From Dichelobacter nodosus (GTDB lineage: Bacteria; Pseudomonadota; Gammaproteobacteria; Cardiobacteriales; Cardiobacteriaceae): a DNA stretch of 64,000 bases. The stretch's first letter is position 1. Each line of letters starts with the position of its first letter. Below, in pieces: positions 59,201-64,000 of this stretch. The translations under genes were made by a program, and so were the position numbers. Below the pieces are notes generated by a model. The model saw only the letters and a list, made by a program, of their open reading frames with translations. It was not told the DNA's origin and made no database searches. The DNA lies in contig NZ_LGVW01000011.1 in NCBI RefSeq assembly GCF_001263335.1, forward strand, positions 1 through 64,000, read 5' to 3'.

Positions 59201-59646
59201 ATCATGCCTTGCTCGATTAAAGCATAACTGCGCGCACCCACGCCGCTGCCTTTTAATAAAGCAACAATATCTTTGCGCCGGCACCGTTGTCGATTAATGC
59301 TATATTCTGAAACGCCATCAGAACTGACTTTTCGTTGAATAACGATTTCGTGATAATCCGCAAATGCGCCGCCGGCGCTGTGATCGTGGTTATCAAAATG
59401 CAAACTCACGCTTGCCAAACCGCTCGCGCGTCGCAATTTTGAACCGCCAAAAATCACATCGGTTAACATTTGCCCGCGTAATTGTTTGGCAGCGCTTTCG
59501 CCTAAAACCCAGCGCACGGCATCAACAATATTGGATTTACCACAACCATTCGGGCCAATAATGCCCGTAATCGGGGCATCAACGGGAAATAACGCACGAT
59601 CAGCAAAAGATTTAAAACCAATAAGTTCAATAGCAGTGAGTTTCAT
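56263..59646 (-). CDS. smc: Chromosome segregation protein SMC
   Basis: SMC forms the condensin ring with ScpA and ScpB. The 1127-residue product has an N-terminal Walker A region IIGPNGCGKSNIVDAVRWVL, Gln-rich coiled coils at about 170-490 and 640-940, a hinge at about 495-620, and the C-terminal signature LSGGEKALTAVALVFALF with Walker B PFCLLDEIDAPLD. It is an SMC rather than MukB. scpA/scpB are not in the window. It diverges from fruA across 140 bases. No strong ribosome site precedes the ATG. Confidence 0.96.
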   Translation of the reverse strand: MKLTAIELIGFKSFADRALFPVDAPITGIIGPNGCGKSNIVDAVRWVLGESAAKQLRGQMLTDVIFGGSKLRRASGLASVSLHFDNHDHSAGGAFADYHEIVIQRKVSSDGVSEYSINRQRCRRKDIVALLKGSGVGARSYALIEQGMISRIIEAKPEELRVYLEEAAGVGIYKLKRKETERRMQQVHAHLLLHDERLQQLKKQRDRLADEAEIAQQYQQHQQQYAQEQRQLLSWQLHETERSLIAAQNDQQQQEQALETALKTHEEAQKTCAEAASAVERAQLLEKQAQQRYQELGHLHQQAEMRSAREKSEWQHVQQRLAELNQRQQRLAAENADDTAQYQQKKIALETIINESQQCGIHITQLETALTAAREYMEQQRAALRQGQMLCQQQKDNVAHCLSRYEEAKTHWQRLEQRLQTQNAPDEALQATVDVLEETRAAVEMKEFQLEEALSVEMQAQKSAAEAQQILQQQQQALMDAERALDGLKARAETLQQWLPEPRVANQSEKALYETLVIEEKWQSALERYLHPALTAATHNCGIEAAWLGAGAPPKQWQSIIESSYSLQALLGHLQPLALPDSAVDFSTLQEGYYLTLSGSLVGRDCYLPSRAQEHHGLLARYQQLSQLETELQQQQIALTALKQKQHRAQIAAEECQQKYQNAQQLVRHCQRELDEKKHALQLQQQAQTHQQQLHAQQCHARKQLEEDIVEAKNRFMECERDYQHARAQVLPNVAALTDSYQKSEAAFSHGNAELKKTQALQQKYQQERSALQAFLDSYEKQQQRLHFDQCEVETQQEECRARYEQLSAQLTAADAALAEQKWALEEHGVLYQEAQIAAETAQKQWQINKDRLNEASHQAHLLQERLNSRQQYQETLLTRRQEKLAALAENEWSALVFADDAALDETALTRHLRQIKQKIDDLGAVNAAAIAHFAEIDAEFQQLTAQCQDLQQSLALLEEAIAALDKETQARLRETFTAVNQYFGVLFPVLFQGGEGSLTWVGTDLLTAGIALTVRPAGKKVRNISMLSGGEKALTAVALVFALFKLNPAPFCLLDEIDAPLDEANVMRLTALLREMAANTQFIVITHHKRTMQACDHLIGVTMSEPGVSRLVAVKVAESNESAKIP

Positions 59647-59786
59647 TTAGGAAATTTAATTTTAAGAAAAATTTAGTATGCAGTAATTGCCTAAAATTTG
59701 AAACTATTCCAATGCACGCTCATTTAAAACATGGTACGACTATAAAAAAAATACTATGATTTGCTAAATTTTTATGGAGAAAAGGC
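59647..59786. promoter_or_regulatory. Divergent promoter region between smc and fruA
   Basis: This 140-base AT-rich region holds promoters for both directions. GGAG at 59775-59778 serves fruA. TATGAT at about 59754-59759 could be its -10. I saw no Cra (FruR) operator of the GCTGAAnCGnTTCA kind. Confidence 0.35.
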
Positions 59787-61631
59787 ATGTTGTTAACAGC
59801 AAATTTTGTTCGTTTGGGCGCCGCGCCCACTGATAAAACTGCCGCAATTTGTGAAGCGGCAGCAATTTTGGTTGAAAATGGTGCCGTGAGTGCGGAATAC
59901 ATTCAAGGAATGCTTAATCGTGAAGCGCAGGAAAACACTTATTTAGGCAACGGCGTTGCTATTCCGCACGGCACGCCCGAATCGCGTGAATATATTCATA
60001 AAACCGCGGTTGCCGTATTACAAATTCCGCAAGGCATTGATTGGGAAGACGGCGAACGCGCGCATTTAATTGTGGCAATTGCTGCCAGCGATGCCGAACA
60101 TTTAACGGTTTTAAAAAAATTAAGCCACGTGGTTGGCGATGAAGACGTTGCCGCGCAATTAGCACAAACCACGCAAGTTGATGATATTGTGCGCGCTTTA
60201 TCCGCGCTCAACGATGAAGAAACTGCTGAATCCGCGCCAGAATCTGCTGCTAAAGGATTGATTGTTGGCGTAACTGCTTGTCCAACGGGTGTTGCGCATA
60301 CTTATATGGCGCAAGAAGCTTTAGAAAAAGCCGCCGAAACTTTGCATTATCACTGCAAAATTGAAACGCAGGGTAGCGTCGGCGTTGATCATGCTTTAAC
60401 GGCGGAAGAAATTGAACGCGCCGATGTCGTTATTATTGCTGCTGATACCAACATTGATTTAGATCGTTTTGCGGGTAAAAAAATCTATAAAACGAGTACT
60501 AAAGCCGCTATTAATGATGCTGCCGCCGTGATTGCGCAAAGTTTTCAAGCCGGAACTTTTGCCGCCGGAGAACAAAAAATTGCTGCAAAATCAGAACAAA
60601 ACGGTATTTATAAACATTTAATGACCGGCGTTTCTTATATGTTGCCGTTTGTCGTTGCCGGCGGATTATTAATTGCTTTGGGCTTTGCCATCGGTTCATT
60701 CATGTTTGGCGCGCAGGGCATTTATATTTATCAAGAGCAATTTGCTGGAACTTTGGGGCAAACGTTATTCCAAATCGGAAAAGATGCTTTTGCTTTATTT
60801 ATACCAATTTTAGGTGGTTATATCGCTTATTCTATTGCCGGACGCGCGGGCATCGCGCCAGCAATGGTCGGCGCTTATATTGCGGCAAATACCGGCGCGG
60901 GCTTTTTAGGCGCGATTATTGCGGGTTTTATTGCCGGTTATTTTGTTTCCTTTTTAGCAAAACTGATCAAGTTGCCGCAAACTTTAGAAAGTTTAAAACC
61001 AATGTTAATTTTGCCGTTAATTGGCACGGCGGTGACCGGTTTATTGATGTATTACTTGATTGCGCAGCCGATGGCACAGGTGCAGCATTATATGGAAACG
61101 TGGTTAACGTCCATGAATGAAACCAGCGCGTTTGTTTTAGGTGCAACTTTAGGCGGCATGATGGCTTTAGATATGGGCGGCCCTATTAATAAAGCGGCTT
61201 ATTTATTTTCTACGGCTTTAATTGCGTCTGAAGTTTTTGCGCCGATGGCAGCCACAATGGCAGCTGGCATGACGCCGCCGATGGCAATTTTCTTAGCAAC
61301 AATATTCTTTAAAAACCGCTTTACCGATGAAGAACGCCAAGCCGGCAAAGCTACGGGCATTTTAGGTTTGAGTTTTATTACGGAAGGCGCGATTCCTTTT
61401 GCCGCTAAAGATCCTTTGCGCGTGATTCCAGCGTTAGTTATGGGATCGGCGGTTGCAGGCGGTTTATCAATGGCATTTGGTTGCGGATTACGCGCGCCGC
61501 ACGGTGGCGTTTTCGTGTTATTTATTCCCAATGCCGTGATTCATTTAGGACTTTATGCTTTAGCCATTATTTTAGGAACATTGGTTTCCACTGTTTTATT
61601 GGGCGTCTTAAAACCTAAATTAAGCCATTAA
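59787..61631 (+). CDS. fruA: PTS fructose transporter subunit IIABC
   Basis: This permease imports fructose and phosphorylates it to fructose 1-phosphate. The 614-residue product has, in order, an EIIA domain (about 1-145, active His61 in VAIPHG), an EIIB domain (about 157-250, Cys165 in [12 protein letters not shown]) and an EIIC membrane domain (about 270-610). The fused IIA-IIB-IIC plan is as in Bacillus FruA, so no FruB-type IIA is needed. EI and HPr genes are not seen. The product would feed fruK at 28862. Confidence 0.92.
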   Translation: MLLTANFVRLGAAPTDKTAAICEAAAILVENGAVSAEYIQGMLNREAQENTYLGNGVAIPHGTPESREYIHKTAVAVLQIPQGIDWEDGERAHLIVAIAASDAEHLTVLKKLSHVVGDEDVAAQLAQTTQVDDIVRALSALNDEETAESAPESAAKGLIVGVTACPTGVAHTYMAQEALEKAAETLHYHCKIETQGSVGVDHALTAEEIERADVVIIAADTNIDLDRFAGKKIYKTSTKAAINDAAAVIAQSFQAGTFAAGEQKIAAKSEQNGIYKHLMTGVSYMLPFVVAGGLLIALGFAIGSFMFGAQGIYIYQEQFAGTLGQTLFQIGKDAFALFIPILGGYIAYSIAGRAGIAPAMVGAYIAANTGAGFLGAIIAGFIAGYFVSFLAKLIKLPQTLESLKPMLILPLIGTAVTGLLMYYLIAQPMAQVQHYMETWLTSMNETSAFVLGATLGGMMALDMGGPINKAAYLFSTALIASEVFAPMAATMAAGMTPPMAIFLATIFFKNRFTDEERQAGKATGILGLSFITEGAIPFAAKDPLRVIPALVMGSAVAGGLSMAFGCGLRAPHGGVFVLFIPNAVIHLGLYALAIILGTLVSTVLLGVLKPKLSH

Positions 61632-61646
61632 AAAAAGGGGCATTTT

Positions 61647-62183
61647 GTGCCGCGCAAAATCGTATTGATCGGACCGATGGGTGCTGGAAAAACCTCTTTG
61701 GGAAAACGGCTGGCGTCAAAATTGCGTTGGGCGTTTGCCGATACCGATCATATGATTGTGGCGCGCACGGGTGCGGATATTTCTTTACTTTTTGAACGCG
61801 AAGGAGAAATGGGATTTCGTTGCCGCGAGCATGAAGTTTTGCGCGATGTTTTGGCAGAACCGCGCGATATGGTGGTTTCTTGCGGTGGCGGTATCGTTTT
61901 ATTGGCGCAAAATCGACAATTACTGATGGCGCAGGCGTTGGTGATTTTTTTAGATATTTCGGTGGAGCGGCAATTGCAACGTGTGAAAAACGACCGCAAT
62001 CGTCCGTTGCTTAAATATGCGGATCGACGGCAGAAATTGCAGCAATTGCGCGAGGAACGCTGGGGATTGTATGAAGGCATTGCCGATATTTATTTGAGCA
62101 CCGATGAAAATCATTTCACAACTTCTTTTCAGCGTTTAATCGTCAGCATCAAAGAATTTGCGCGCCAACAAAGCCATCGTTAA
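61647..62183 (+). CDS. aroK: Shikimate kinase
   Basis: Shikimate kinase phosphorylates shikimate at the 3-position in aromatic amino-acid synthesis. The 178-residue product has Walker A GPMGAGKTSLGKRLA, DTDHMIVARTG, the GFRCREHEVL substrate motif and SCGGGIVL. A GTG start at 61647 follows GGGG. It lies 15 bases after fruA. A terminator follows. Confidence 0.93.
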   Translation: MPRKIVLIGPMGAGKTSLGKRLASKLRWAFADTDHMIVARTGADISLLFEREGEMGFRCREHEVLRDVLAEPRDMVVSCGGGIVLLAQNRQLLMAQALVIFLDISVERQLQRVKNDRNRPLLKYADRRQKLQQLREERWGLYEGIADIYLSTDENHFTTSFQRLIVSIKEFARQQSHR

Positions 62184-62186
62184 ATA

Positions 62187-62215
62187 AAAACCCCGCCAAA
62201 AGCGGGGTTTTTTCT
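62187..62215. terminator. Bidirectional terminator between aroK and gyrB
   Basis: A 10-base stem AAAACCCCGC/GCGGGGTTTT with a 5-base loop lies between the converging aroK and gyrB stops, with A and T runs outside the stem on each side. Confidence 0.88.
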
Positions 62216-62217
62216 GT

Positions 62218-64000
<1,783 letters not shown>

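Noticed and set aside
59647-59786. Cra/FruR operator upstream of fruA
   Set aside because: No sequence resembling the GCTGAAnCGnTTCA palindrome was found.

Overview
The window is ordinary bacterial chromosome, gene-dense and mostly single-copy housekeeping genes, from a gammaproteobacterium. The moderately AT-leaning base composition, a small gammaproteobacterial core with SMC rather than MukB, and above all two paralogous secreted subtilisin-like proteases of 595 and 603 residues flanking an epmA gene point to Dichelobacter nodosus (Cardiobacteriales), the agent of ovine footrot. The proteases match what I remember of the D. nodosus acidic protease V5 and basic protease. The catalytic triad of the second, counted from its predicted mature end, is Asp41, His105 and Ser277. 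The species call rests on sequence reading and memory, not on a database search.

Layout. 1-1.2 kb (minus): the start of an rnfABC electron-transport operon. 1.3-4.5 kb: a DUF2959 lipoprotein, a peroxiredoxin and uvrB. 4.5-6.9 kb: an AT-rich two-domain glycosyltransferase facing an Smr-domain gene. 6.9-13.7 kb: dapB, lapA-lapB-pyrF, pssA, a probable divergent holD, a YgiM-like SH3 protein and lgt-thyA. 13.7-28.1 kb: mrcB (PBP1b), a probable LpoP-type activator lipoprotein, then a tightly packed run of yoaA, tsaB, a thioesterase, two tandem membrane-type GTPases, tldD, pmbA, tadA and a small membrane protein plus RCK potassium channel. 28.1-37.7 kb: a hydrolase, fruK, rluE, then a translationally coupled run trpC-upp-DUF3108-glycosyltransferase-like-membrane protein-epmB-recJ, with slyX and a Cof-type phosphatase facing it. 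38.9-47.4 kb: the conserved hfq-hflX-hflK-hflC-DUF2065-purA-rnr-rlmB cluster. 47.6-53.5 kb: the accessory, host-interaction part, with aprV5, epmA, bprV and a periplasmic amino-acid-binding protein, each protease and the binding protein closed by a strong terminator. 53.5-64 kb: nrdB-nrdA under a pair of NrdR boxes, smc, a fructose PTS permease, aroK and the 3' part of gyrB.

How it fits together. EpmA and EpmB, both here but about 14 kb apart, modify elongation factor P. Lgt and the lipoproteins feed the outer membrane, and PBP1b with its probable LpoP partner builds peptidoglycan. LapAB tunes LPS synthesis. The proteases give extracellular proteolysis of host keratin and collagen matrix. No tRNA, rRNA, CRISPR array, insertion sequence or prophage was seen, and no gene-free stretch exceeds about 250 bases. 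I did not find a clearly new defence or mobile system. The least explained parts are the tandem GTPases, the coupled glycosyltransferase-like/membrane-protein pair and the hybrid DUF4422-GT8 enzyme.
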